This document shows, one piece after another, positions 8,645 through 17,185 of a stretch of DNA of 64,000 bases. The stretch lies in assembly GCA_016699305.1 (NCBI GenBank), contig CP064970.1:1860001-1924000 (forward strand). Reading direction: 5' to 3'. Under the pieces are notes generated by a model. It made no database searches and had not been told where the DNA came from. It saw only the letters and a program-made list of their open reading frames with translations. The translations under genes were made by a program, and so were the position numbers. The stretch is from Alphaproteobacteria bacterium (GTDB taxonomy: Bacteria > Pseudomonadota > Alphaproteobacteria > GCA-016699305). Position 1 is the first letter of the stretch. Each line of letters begins with the position of its first letter.

Positions 8645-10120
8645 CTAAGACACTCGGCAGATGGCCAGGAAGTTTTCGCTGCGCTCGTTTTCCTGGGCGC
8701 GCAGACGTAAACGCTCCAGCAGGTCATGGGCGAATTCCGTCAGCGTGTCGTCGCGCGCGCCCATGATGACGATGCGGTCGTCGGGGCGGGCATGGCTTAG
8801 CAAAAATTCGCGCAGCACCACGCGTCGCTCGGCTCCGGGCGGATCGGGCAGGAAATGCGCGTCGCGTCCCGCCGCCCGCACGGCCATGACGGTGTCGCGG
8901 GACGACACGTCGCGCGTGGCCGTGCCGCCGGCATAGTAAATCTCGGGCATCAACAGCACATCGCCCTCGGATAGACCTTTGGCGAAGGATTCGGCGATCC
9001 CGGCCCCCATGATGCGCATGGGGAGGAAGCCATGCGGTTGGAACATCACCAACAAGCGCCCCGCCGTTTGGCGCAAACTGTCCAAGGAAGCGGCGATCTT
9101 GTCGGGGTTATGGGCGAAATCGTCAATCACAGTCACCCCGGCCACGCTGCCCAGAACCTCTAAGCGACGCTTGACGCCTTGAAAGCTGGCCAAAGCGGCC
9201 AAGGCGTCGGCCAAGGCCACGCCTGCCAAACGCGCCGCCGTCAGGGCCGCCAAGGCGTTTTCGATGTTATGGCGGCCAGGCACATGCAGCGTCATCTGGC
9301 CTTGATCGCCGTCTTGTTCGATGACATGCGCCTGCGACCCGTCGGCTTTAAGCTTGACGATGGTGGCGCGGATCCGCGCTTTGGGATCGTTCAGGCTGAA
9401 GCCATGCGTGTGGGGATGCGTCCCCGCCAAGGATGCGGCGGCGGGGTTGTCCAGATTGACCACGACGGCGCTGCGCGCCCGGGACAAGAAGTCGCGAAAA
9501 ACGACGGTCAAGGCTTCGACCGGTTCATGATCCAACGAGATGTTGGTCAAAACGGCGATATCGGGCGTGAACAGCCGGATGCTGCGGTCGCTTTCGTCGG
9601 TTTCGATCACCATGCGCGGGGATTGGCCGATCACGGCATTGCCCAAACCGGCGGCCTCGCCCGCCTCTATAGCGCTGAGCATCGGCGCGCCGTTGATGAC
9701 GGTCACGTCCTGGCCGCATGCGCGCAAAATATGCCCCAGCATGGCCGTGGTGGTCGATTTGCCGCTGGTGCCGCCCACGGCGATTCCCTGGCCGGCATGG
9801 AATATCTCGGCCAGCACCTCGGCGCGATGGCGCACCGGAACGCCAAGCTCCATGGCGCGCCGCACATCCGGAATGCTGTTTTCAACGGCGGTCGAGACGA
9901 TCAAGGCCGACAGGCTTGCATCGACGCCCGAGCCGTCTTGAGGCACCAATTCGACTCCCGCGCGTTTAAGGGCGGCGAATTTCTCGGGCGTTTGTCCGGC
10001 ATCCCAAGCGCGATCCGAACCGCGCACCGCGTATCCGCGCGCCATCAGCACCAACGCCAAGGCACTCATGCCGCTGCCGCCCACACCGCACAACAAGATT
10101 GTTTGATGCTCGCAAGACAT
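8645..10120 (-). CDS. Mur ligase family protein (MurC/Mpl-like)
   Basis: The 491-residue protein has the three Mur-ligase domains: an N-terminal Rossmann part with CGVGGSGMSALALVL, the ATP P-loop GGTSGKSTTT at about residues 116-125 with TNISLDHEP in the central domain, and a C-terminal domain with DDFAHNPDKI. MurC joins L-alanine to UDP-MurNAc, and Mpl joins recycled tripeptide. Sequence features lie between the two, and the gene is away from a mur/fts cluster, so it is likely a second, MurC-like ligase rather than the essential MurC. The start at 10120 (preceded by AAAGGGG) fits the conserved N-terminus. A longer frame reaches 10228 but adds a non-conserved segment. Confidence 0.82.
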   Translation of the reverse strand: MSCEHQTILLCGVGGSGMSALALVLMARGYAVRGSDRAWDAGQTPEKFAALKRAGVELVPQDGSGVDASLSALIVSTAVENSIPDVRRAMELGVPVRHRAEVLAEIFHAGQGIAVGGTSGKSTTTAMLGHILRACGQDVTVINGAPMLSAIEAGEAAGLGNAVIGQSPRMVIETDESDRSIRLFTPDIAVLTNISLDHEPVEALTVVFRDFLSRARSAVVVNLDNPAAASLAGTHPHTHGFSLNDPKARIRATIVKLKADGSQAHVIEQDGDQGQMTLHVPGRHNIENALAALTAARLAGVALADALAALASFQGVKRRLEVLGSVAGVTVIDDFAHNPDKIAASLDSLRQTAGRLLVMFQPHGFLPMRIMGAGIAESFAKGLSEGDVLLMPEIYYAGGTATRDVSSRDTVMAVRAAGRDAHFLPDPPGAERRVVLREFLLSHARPDDRIVIMGARDDTLTEFAHDLLERLRLRAQENERSENFLAICRVS

Positions 10121-10488
10121 GGCTTTTGCCCCTTTGTTTCGTTTTCGTCCGCCAGGAACATCAAGGCCGGCACCGTCATTTTCTCTTCGCAGATACGGGA
10201 CTTGCAAACAAGGAAAAATCGAAACCATTGCGCAAAAACGCAGCGGGGGATAAAAAGAGGGCGCTCATTGGGGGAGATGCCCGTCAAAGTGTCATGGTTA
10301 ACGCTGTGGCCGCCGGGTGGGGTCGAAACCTCGAAGAGACGTTGGAATCCGCATGCGCCCTGGCGTTTGCGGGGGCTGGCGACGAGGCACGATGGAAAAA
10401 GGCGGATTGTTCGGGGCCTTTCGGGGTCGCGGATGGGTGCCTTGTTGCATTGGGCCTCCTCGAGTCATTCACAGAGGAGGACGGCCAC
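10121..10488. promoter_or_regulatory. Divergent intergenic region and rplK leader
   Basis: This stretch of about 370 bases separates the Mur ligase and rplK. It must hold both promoters and a long untranslated leader for the L11-L1 operon. No secE, nusG or tRNA-Trp, the usual neighbours upstream of rplK, is present. A plus-strand frame is open through much of it in phase with rplK, but the residues do not resemble any L11 extension. The one clear structure is the hairpin at 10455-10480, described separately. Confidence 0.5.
10455..10480 (+). promoter_or_regulatory. Hairpin that sequesters the rplK Shine-Dalgarno sequence
   Basis: CCTCCTC at 10455-10461 is perfectly complementary to GAGGAGG at 10474-10480, leaving a 12-base loop. 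The right arm is the ribosome-binding site of rplK, whose ATG is at 10489. In bacteria the L11 operon is known to be repressed translationally by L1 binding to the mRNA leader. A hairpin masking this ribosome-binding site is consistent with that control, though I did not match the L1-binding rRNA mimic itself. Confidence 0.5.
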
Positions 10489-10917
10489 ATGGCCAAAGAA
10501 GTCATCGGCTATATCAAGCTACAGATCGGTGCAGGAAGCGCGACGCCTTCGCCGCCGGTCGGCCCCGCGCTGGGTCAGCGCGGTTTGAACATCATGGAGT
10601 TCTGCAAGGCGTTTAACGCCAAGACGCAGAACATGGAAAAGGGCATGCCGATTCCGGTGGTCATCACCGCGTTCAGCGACCGCACCTTTACCTTCGTCAC
10701 GCGCAAGCCGCCCAATACCTATTGGATCAAGAAGGCGTTGGGCCTTGAAAAGGGATCGCAAACTCCCGGCAAGAGCGTGGCGGGCAAGATCACGATGAAG
10801 CAGATCCGTGAGATCGCCAAGGAAAAGATGGAAGATTTGAACGCCAACGACATCGAAGCGGCCGCCAGCATGCTGGCCGGTTCCGCCCGTTCGATGGGCT
10901 TGCAGGTGGAGGAATAG
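10489..10917 (+). CDS. rplK: 50S ribosomal protein L11
   Basis: L11 sits at the GTPase-associated centre of the 50S subunit and takes part in factor binding and the stringent response. The 142-residue sequence is complete: KLQIGAGSATPSPPVGPALG at the N-terminus, the proline-rich hinge region, and the rRNA-binding C-terminal domain with GKITMKQIREIAKEKM. The start at 10489 follows GAGGAGG and matches the normal L11 N-terminus. The L1 gene begins 2 bases after the stop. The usual nusG upstream neighbour is absent. Confidence 0.97.
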   Translation: MAKEVIGYIKLQIGAGSATPSPPVGPALGQRGLNIMEFCKAFNAKTQNMEKGMPIPVVITAFSDRTFTFVTRKPPNTYWIKKALGLEKGSQTPGKSVAGKITMKQIREIAKEKMEDLNANDIEAAASMLAGSARSMGLQVEE

Positions 10918-10919
10918 AC

Positions 10920-11624
10920 ATGGCGCATAAGATTGGCAAACGCCTGCGTCAGGCTCGCTCGACTATCGATCGCGCCCGCAGCTACAGCCTGGCCGAAGCC
11001 GTTAAACTGGTGCGCGCCTCGGCCAAGGCGAAATTCGACGAGACCGTCGAAGTCAGCATCAATCTGAACCTGGATCCCAAGCAGCCGGATCAAAACGTGC
11101 GCGGCGTGGTTCCCTTGCCCCATGGCACGGGCAAGTCGGTGCGCGTGGCGGTGTTCGCGCGCGGCGCGGCGGCCGAGGCCGCCAAGGCGGCGGGTGCCGA
11201 GCTGGTGGGTGCCGAGGAATTGGCGGCCACCATCGAAGCGGGTCAGATGGATTTCGACCGCGTGATCGCCTCGCCCGACATGATGGCCATCGTGGGTAAA
11301 GTGGCCCGCGTGCTGGGTCCTCGCGGTTTGATGCCCAACCCCAAGCTGGGCACGGTGACCCCGAACGTGGCCGAAGCCGTCAAAGCGGCCAAGAGCGGCG
11401 CTATCGAGTACCGCGCGGACAAGACCGGCATTTTGTCGGTCGGCGTCGGCAAGGCCAGCTTTACGGACGAGGCCCTGATGGGCAATATCCGCACCCTGCT
11501 GCAAGCGGTGGTGCGCGCGCGTCCGTCGGGCATCAAGGGCGTGTTCATCAACCGCATCACCCTCAGCTCCACCATGGGGCCGGGCGTGCATCTGGACTCG
11601 TCCGAGGCCAACCAAGCCGCCTAA
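10920..11624 (+). CDS. rplA: 50S ribosomal protein L1
   Basis: L1 forms the mobile L1 stalk and in many bacteria represses its own operon. The 234-residue protein has normal length, with conserved segments GTGKSVRVAVFARG, DMMAIVGKVARVLGPRGLMPNPKLGT and the GKASFTDEALMGNI region. It starts 2 bases after rplK. The operon ends here with a strong terminator: rplJ, rplL and rpoB do not follow, unlike the arrangement in most proteobacteria. Confidence 0.97.
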   Translation: MAHKIGKRLRQARSTIDRARSYSLAEAVKLVRASAKAKFDETVEVSINLNLDPKQPDQNVRGVVPLPHGTGKSVRVAVFARGAAAEAAKAAGAELVGAEELAATIEAGQMDFDRVIASPDMMAIVGKVARVLGPRGLMPNPKLGTVTPNVAEAVKAAKSGAIEYRADKTGILSVGVGKASFTDEALMGNIRTLLQAVVRARPSGIKGVFINRITLSSTMGPGVHLDSSEANQAA

Positions 11625-11657
11625 CCCGCGCGCTTGGGTCTTGGACCGTAGAAAAAG

Positions 11658-11690
11658 CCCGCCAGGAAGTCTTCCTGGCGGGTCTTTTTT
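11658..11690 (+). terminator. Strong intrinsic terminator after rplK-rplA
   Basis: CCCGCCAGGAAG (11658-11669) pairs with CTTCCTGGCGGG (11671-11682) as a 12-bp stem with an almost closed loop, followed by TCTTTTTT to 11690. It ends the two-gene ribosomal operon. Confidence 0.93.
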
Positions 11691-11721
11691 GCGCGACGCG
11701 CATCGGCTATAACCTTGCCTC

Positions 11722-11919
11722 ATGGACTGGGACGATCTGACGCCAAAGCCGAAACCGGCGATAACCCTTCCCCGGGTCTTAGAAGGCCTGTCGGTCGAGG
11801 AATTGCGCGCCTATATTCCCCAGCTTGAAGCCGAGATCGAGCGCGTCCGCGCGACTATTGAACAGCGTCAGGGGCAACGCAGCCAGGCCGAGGCTTTCTT
11901 CGCAAAGATAGAAAAATAG
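11722..11919 (+). CDS. DUF1192 family small protein
   Basis: The 65-residue protein matches the DUF1192 pattern common in alphaproteobacteria: an acidic/tryptophan N-terminus (MDWDDL), a short proline-rich link, then LEGLSVEELRAYIPQLEAEIERV and a helix ending QAEAFFAKIEK. The C-terminal 45 residues form a short coiled coil. The family is of unknown function and usually lies alone or near cell-envelope genes. It starts only about 30 bases after the rplA terminator, so it needs its own promoter or read-through. Confidence 0.78.
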   Translation: MDWDDLTPKPKPAITLPRVLEGLSVEELRAYIPQLEAEIERVRATIEQRQGQRSQAEAFFAKIEK

Positions 11920-12084
11920 GTGCATCATAAGGTCTTTCTCGGCACAAAACGCAGCTGGGTAGCGCAACTATTGCATTTCACGTGAAATCGAGCGAAAATT
12001 TCATACATCTGCATGAAAGTTAACGACTTTCTCTGATGGACTGTCTTGCATTAGGTGCTGCTTCAAAACAAGGGAATTGCCTTC

Positions 12085-14202
12085 ATGATGGATAATGAGA
12101 TCAAGGATATTTTGCAGTGCCCCACGATGCTTGGTCTCGAAGGCCGATATATCGTGAGGGATGAACTTGCCCGCGATGCGGATATATCGGCAATCTTGAC
12201 CCGGCTGCCATTGGTGGAGCGCTTTCGTCTCTATGCTTTTTTGACAAACCCTCACAATCCTGAGATCGAAGGCATGACAGACGATGCCTTCTATGCCGCC
12301 GTCTCAATGGTCGGTCGCTCAATTGACTTCAAAGAAAGTGATGCCGTTAAGGCGGCGGTTCAGTCTGTCGTGGGCAGAACGCAGCTGCGCGAAAAACAAA
12401 GCATTCCTGTTGATAACAAAAACGGATTTGATGGATATCAGAATGGAAAAGAGCTTATGGAGCAATTATACCTTGCCCTTGTCGTATCTGTGTTTCTGCC
12501 AGCAGCGTTCAAAGAAACGCCAGCTTCCTTCGTGAGCACACGTCTTAGTGAAGCTGAACAAGGATCAATGCTTGCCATTCTTCAGATTAGTCGTGAGGAT
12601 GGCTGTCGGGAGGTTCTGAATGCCCTTGAGTTTATTTCCCAAAACATGCGGTTTTCTCCAACAAGCTGGAACAGCTTTCAATCGACTTGCGCAGAGCTTG
12701 AAAAGAACCCAGAAAACCTCGTTAAAAAAACATCGGCATTGGTCGATACGCTCGTTGAAAGAGAGATACATCGTCTGAGTCCCAGCGATATAGCTGAATT
12801 GAGCGACCAACAGGTCTATCACTATGTGCAAGCATTGGGATGGTGGGGAGACATTACCCCATCATTCAGAATTGCCCAGCAACATCTATACAAGAATCTT
12901 GCCCCCACAAACGCCATAAGAAATCTCCGTGAACAGCAAATAGACGCCGCCGTCGAGCATTTTTCAGGAATGTCCGCAGAGCAAGTTTTGGAATGGCAAA
13001 GCATAAAGGATACCTGGTCCCAGCAATCTCTTTTAGTAAAGGAATCAGTGCTTGAAGACTATGTTTTAACATTTGGCTCCATCATCAAAACGCCTCAGGT
13101 TCCAGAAGTCTCGGTAACTTCATGGAACAACGCTCCGGATAAGCCAGAATCCCTTTCAAACGGTTATTTTTTCGGGTGGAAGTTCAATAAGGTCGGCGAC
13201 AAATCAACGACTGTTTGGATCAATACCATATATTTGATTGATGATATTGACGCAAACGGAATACCTCTTTCCGTCAGTCGTTCTCTCCGGTCAGCGTTGA
13301 ATGTCGCAACGCACGAAGCTCTGCATTCCGATGATGAACAAACGCGGGTGAGATTTAACAGGGGTAGCGCCAAGTTCGCCGCTTATGCAGATGCGCTTGG
13401 CGTACCAGCCAACGAATTGCAAGAAACTAAGATAAGCGATCCGATGGGATATACGGCAGGACTGTTGCATGAGGCAAGCAGTGGCAGAATGTGTTATGTG
13501 CCATCTGAAATAAGCCGTGAAATTTATCACCATCAACCCTTCGAGAAATTTGTATGGACTTTTCAGAATCAGTTTGTCGCATCGTTAAATGGGACGCTGG
13601 TCGCACGTCAGGTTGAAGCGAATCAACGTAGCCTGCGCGACGAACTGAGGCAGATGTTCAAAAAAGCCGCTCATGTTTTGACAGCACGAAAAGAGATAAC
13701 CGCAACCGATGATGATATCGTTCCACTCGAGGATTATAAACGATCTGAGCATCCTTTTGGAACCTTGTCAGTACTCGATGGCGAAACGGTAGAAAAAGGC
13801 TTCCCTGCTGAGGACAATGGCGATTATGTCGCCATTGATTTCTCTAGTCTTGGCGGGAGAATGAATGTTTTGACCTATCTACAGGGTGCGCTCGATAGGT
13901 TGGAAGCACGCGAAGCAACGAAAGAAGCTGATTATTTTCCTCTTTATAGGCAATCGGCAGATTTTCTGGTTCAGATGCCAAGCGAGATATGGGCCATCAA
14001 GAAAACGCTTGGCCATGAAGGCAAGCCATTGGCGGACAAACTGGAATCTCTTGCTAGGAAAAACCATGAATTGGGTGAAGATTTAAGCGATTTCATCTTT
14101 ATTGTCGGAAGGAAAGAAGAAATCGATCAGCGTAAGCAAAGCAAAGAAGCGCAACGAGCTGAACGCCGCAACGCCGTGTCGCGTTTAACTGCCGTTCTAT
14201 AA
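12085..14202 (+). CDS. Large unknown protein with an HExxH motif, low-GC accessory gene
   Basis: The 705-residue protein has no signal peptide or membrane segment. I do not recognise the family. The one diagnostic feature is VATHEALHSDDEQT, with HEALH at about residues 410-414, which fits the HExxH zinc-protease signature. A later GLLHEASSG at about residue 459 could supply a third ligand. The N-terminal 380 residues look helical, and the C-terminus ends in a charged helix rich in Gln, Lys and Arg. Base composition is visibly lower in GC than the flanks, with many AAA, GAA and TTT codons, which suggests acquisition by transfer. A GTG-started frame opens at 12055, but ATG 12085 is the more usual choice. 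Protease activity is inference only. Confidence 0.75.
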   Translation: MMDNEIKDILQCPTMLGLEGRYIVRDELARDADISAILTRLPLVERFRLYAFLTNPHNPEIEGMTDDAFYAAVSMVGRSIDFKESDAVKAAVQSVVGRTQLREKQSIPVDNKNGFDGYQNGKELMEQLYLALVVSVFLPAAFKETPASFVSTRLSEAEQGSMLAILQISREDGCREVLNALEFISQNMRFSPTSWNSFQSTCAELEKNPENLVKKTSALVDTLVEREIHRLSPSDIAELSDQQVYHYVQALGWWGDITPSFRIAQQHLYKNLAPTNAIRNLREQQIDAAVEHFSGMSAEQVLEWQSIKDTWSQQSLLVKESVLEDYVLTFGSIIKTPQVPEVSVTSWNNAPDKPESLSNGYFFGWKFNKVGDKSTTVWINTIYLIDDIDANGIPLSVSRSLRSALNVATHEALHSDDEQTRVRFNRGSAKFAAYADALGVPANELQETKISDPMGYTAGLLHEASSGRMCYVPSEISREIYHHQPFEKFVWTFQNQFVASLNGTLVARQVEANQRSLRDELRQMFKKAAHVLTARKEITATDDDIVPLEDYKRSEHPFGTLSVLDGETVEKGFPAEDNGDYVAIDFSSLGGRMNVLTYLQGALDRLEAREATKEADYFPLYRQSADFLVQMPSEIWAIKKTLGHEGKPLADKLESLARKNHELGEDLSDFIFIVGRKEEIDQRKQSKEAQRAERRNAVSRLTAVL

Positions 14203-14238
14203 CTTCACCTTTTACTTTTTTCTTACGCCGCGCTTACT

Positions 14239-14496
14239 CTATCCGCGCAATTTATACCCCGTCGCCAACATCCGCCAGCACAAGGCCCCAAGGGCCAATG
14301 TCGCGGTCAGCATGATGCAAAGGCCCAAAGCCGGGTCGCTGTCGCCTTGGCCCAGGATGCCTTGGCGGAAACCGTCGATCATGTAAAAGAACGGATTGCC
14401 CAGGCACAGCCAGCGCCATTCGGGGGGAAGTTGTTCCAGCGTGAAGAAGGTGCCGGACAGGAAGGTCGCGGGCATGACGACAAAGTTGTTGATGAT
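14239..14496 (-). pseudogene. C-terminal stump of an ABC-2 type permease
   Basis: The last 85 residues before the stop at 14239 match the C-terminus of ABC-2 (DrrB/NodJ-like) permeases: NFVVMPATFLSGTFFTLEQLP, GNPFFYMIDGFRQGILG, then a final hydrophobic helix ending YKLRG. Upstream of about 14496 the frame continues, but the residues no longer resemble the family, and the next gene begins at 14570. About 170 N-terminal residues and the partner ATPase are missing. The stump lies at the edge of the low-GC 705-residue gene, so the missing part was probably lost when that segment was inserted. Confidence 0.75.
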
Positions 14497-14569
14497 ACTT
14501 CGTCCTGGAATATGCCGACACGCGCAATCCTTAGGGATTCCGCTTTTGCGAACAGTGTCTAAGAACGAT

Positions 14570-16366
14570 TTATGAGGCTCGCTTGAGGTCTTTGCGGATG
14601 GCCGTGGCCGAACGCAGCAATTCTTGGAACGCCTCGTCACTCAGCCCGGTATCCGATGGCGCGGCCACGCCATTGACGGGAGGAGTGGCGGGTGCTGACG
14701 GGGCCTTGCTTGCCAAGGTTACGCGCGAAACGGTTGGCCTTGAACGCGTGATGGGCGGTTGTTCGGTTGCCTCTGGTACATAGGCTACCGGATTCGGCAC
14801 CGAAAGCGGCGGGACCACCACTCGTTCCTCGGGTTGAGCCGTAGGGGAGATCGATTCTACCTGCGGCGATGATTCTGATTTTTCCGATTTAACTTCTTCT
14901 GTCGCGACAAGTTGTTCCTGTGGCTGCGCGTCATCGGCTGAGTTGATGGCAGGAACGGGCGTTGCCGTTTCTAAAACCTCGGCCACCACGGACGGATGGA
15001 ACATGCCCTGTCGTGGCATGGGCGGTGGTGCGGGTTCAGGGACAACATCCTGTACCTCGGTCACCATAGGAACCATCGTCACGGTCGAACCATTCAGGCG
15101 GCGCAGCATGGCCGATGGACGCGCCACGCCTTGGCGTCGCGCCATAATTCCAGGCAGAGACGTCACTTGGCCGCTTGTCGTATCTTGCTCATCGGCAGAG
15201 GCCGTGGCAACAGCCGGCAATAATGCCTGGCGCGAATAGCCCACCATATGCGGTTTGGTCGCGCGACCACGCGCAGACTCGACCGCCTCCAATTCGTGCA
15301 ACACCACGGCAATGCGGTCGGCCAGCACCGAGAGCCCGCGCGCCACCGCCATCGGGTCGCCATGCATGCCGGTTTGCTGTTCCTGTTGACGCATGGCGTT
15401 GAAATCCGCCATCTGGCCATAGACGGTCATCAGGCGGCGCATCATGTCAGTCCCCAACATCCCCATACGGCTGATGCAGGCATCGAAAACCATCGAGCGC
15501 AGACGCGGCCACAAGCTGCCCGGAATAGATTCGGCCTGACCGCCCATCAAGACATGCGCCCTCTGACGGCATGACTGACGCGCGGCGGCCAGCTCGGCCC
15601 GCAAAGCGGCGGCCAGAATGCGACGCTCGGCGCGTTCCTGCCAGCCCCGCCGCAACCACATGGCCAGCGGCACCATCATGGCCCCCAGCAGGAAGATCGC
15701 CGCCGCCAATAGAACCTGATATCTCTCGATCGCGTCATGCCAATTGGAGTCGGCGGAAGCATTCTGTGTTTTGGCAGGATTCTCGGCGCTTCGGGGTTCC
15801 TTGGCCGCCTCGACCTTAGAATCACGAGCTGTTGTCTCGCTAGGCATAGGCGCGACAGCGCCGTCATGCTCCCAAAGGCCTATCTTGGCCTTGCGTGCCG
15901 CCTGTTCGGCGGCGCTATAGGTATCGCCCAGATCGCTGCTGCGTACGGACGAGCGCGATACCACGGCCAGCCCCTTACGAATCATCTCTAAGGCCGGGTC
16001 CACATCCCCAGTACCCTGACATTGGGCCACCAAGCGGCCATCGCGGGCACGATCACGCACCCGGCACTGAAAAGTTTTACCCGCCAGGATTTCATCGAGC
16101 GCCGCCATAGCCTGGGCACCATAAGGGGCATAGGGCGGCGGCGCGGTCACGGCGAATAGGCGCACCTCATGCTCGCCAATCCACAGCGACTCGCCATCCA
16201 AGGCCACGGCAGGGCCTTCAAGGCTTTGCGGGGCTTGCAGAAGGGGCGCACTGGTCACAGGCGTACGCGGGGCACGCTTTGGCGCAGGCATGACATCCTG
16301 GGCCAGCACAGGCGTGCCCAGAAGGGCCAATCCAGCCGCCGCGATAGGCAGAAAACAACGCAACAT
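14570..16366 (-). CDS. Exported membrane protein with N-terminal SNase-like domain
   Basis: The 598-residue protein begins with a signal peptide (ending VLAQDV). A staphylococcal-nuclease-like domain follows at about residues 50-165 (GESLWIGEHEVRLFAVTAPP, CRVRDRARDGRLVAQC, MIRKGLAVV, AARKAKIGLW). Then come a linker, a strong membrane helix at about 215-235 (VLLAAAIFLLGAMMVPLAMWL), an Arg-rich cytoplasmic-looking helical region and a long Pro/Glu/Val-rich tail. The usual catalytic Glu after the RLxxIDAPE motif is replaced by Pro (TAPPPYAP), so nuclease activity is doubtful. It is divergent from popZ across about 130 bases. The physiological role is unknown. Confidence 0.72.
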   Translation of the reverse strand: MLRCFLPIAAAGLALLGTPVLAQDVMPAPKRAPRTPVTSAPLLQAPQSLEGPAVALDGESLWIGEHEVRLFAVTAPPPYAPYGAQAMAALDEILAGKTFQCRVRDRARDGRLVAQCQGTGDVDPALEMIRKGLAVVSRSSVRSSDLGDTYSAAEQAARKAKIGLWEHDGAVAPMPSETTARDSKVEAAKEPRSAENPAKTQNASADSNWHDAIERYQVLLAAAIFLLGAMMVPLAMWLRRGWQERAERRILAAALRAELAAARQSCRQRAHVLMGGQAESIPGSLWPRLRSMVFDACISRMGMLGTDMMRRLMTVYGQMADFNAMRQQEQQTGMHGDPMAVARGLSVLADRIAVVLHELEAVESARGRATKPHMVGYSRQALLPAVATASADEQDTTSGQVTSLPGIMARRQGVARPSAMLRRLNGSTVTMVPMVTEVQDVVPEPAPPPMPRQGMFHPSVVAEVLETATPVPAINSADDAQPQEQLVATEEVKSEKSESSPQVESISPTAQPEERVVVPPLSVPNPVAYVPEATEQPPITRSRPTVSRVTLASKAPSAPATPPVNGVAAPSDTGLSDEAFQELLRSATAIRKDLKRAS

Positions 16367-16498
16367 GTTTTGATACCGAACCTTATATTTATCGCACTTA
16401 AGCGGTAACGCAACAATGAACCCTCAATCCCGGCTTTGCAAACGGATTCTTCACTTGTAATCTGTTCGAGTCCAACCAAGAAAGGGCATGTCCGAATC

Positions 16499-17140
16499 AT
16501 GGCGATACCGCAGTCCGCTCAACAAGAACCATCTATGGAAGAAATTCTGGCTTCCATCCGCCGGATTATTTCGGACGAAAAGGCTCCGGAAGAGCAGCCC
16601 TTGAAAAAGGCTGAGCCTAAAGTCGTTGTGGAGGAGAGCCCCAAGCCGGTCGAGGCCGAGCCGGTCGTTCAGCCGCCTGCGCCACCATCACCGCCGCCGC
16701 CGCCAAGTTTTTCATCCCCTCCGCCTTTGCGGCAAGAAACCGAACCGGAAGATGTGGAATTAGAAATGGCCGATGTGGATGCGCCTTTGACGCTTAACAC
16801 CGTGGTGGATGATTCCCCTATCATGCAACCGTCTGTCATGCCGTCTCCTATCGGCACGAATGATTCATCGCTGATGTCCGAATCCGCCGCGCGCGCCGCC
16901 GCTGGGTCTTTAGAGGAACTGGCCAATCAGTTAAAGCAAAACTTCACGCCGCCGCCATCTATGCCGTCATTCCCCGTTTCCGCGATCGGCGATGGCAGTC
17001 GGACCTTGGAAGGCCTGGTGGTCGAGATCATGCGTCCCATGCTGCGCGCTTGGATCGACGAAAACCTGCCGCGTCTTGTTACCAGCTTGGTTCAAAAGGA
17101 AATTGAAAAAGTCGTCCGCCGAGTAAAACTGGACAATTAA
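16499..17140 (+). CDS. popZ: PopZ-like polar organising protein (DUF2497)
   Basis: PopZ forms a polymeric scaffold at the cell pole that tethers the ParB-origin complex in alphaproteobacteria. The 213-residue protein has the conserved N-terminal helix EPSMEEILASIRRIISDE (residues 10-27) and a disordered Pro/Glu-rich linker with a run of eight or more prolines near residue 60. The C-terminal oligomerisation helices are LEGLVVEIMRPMLRAWIDE and LPRLVTSLVQKEIEKVVRR. The start at 16499 gives the conserved N-terminus; an upstream in-frame ATG at 16436 adds non-conserved residues. It lies 45 bases upstream of valS, the usual alphaproteobacterial pairing. Confidence 0.9.
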   Translation: MAIPQSAQQEPSMEEILASIRRIISDEKAPEEQPLKKAEPKVVVEESPKPVEAEPVVQPPAPPSPPPPPSFSSPPPLRQETEPEDVELEMADVDAPLTLNTVVDDSPIMQPSVMPSPIGTNDSSLMSESAARAAAGSLEELANQLKQNFTPPPSMPSFPVSAIGDGSRTLEGLVVEIMRPMLRAWIDENLPRLVTSLVQKEIEKVVRRVKLDN

Positions 17141-17185
17141 TATCAAGCTCCAGAACTTCACAGATATACTAGGACGATCCAAGCC

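Noticed and set aside
16455..16485. TTCGAGTCC near popZ resembling a tRNA T-loop with a following CCA
   Set aside because: Flanking bases do not form the T-stem or an acceptor stem.
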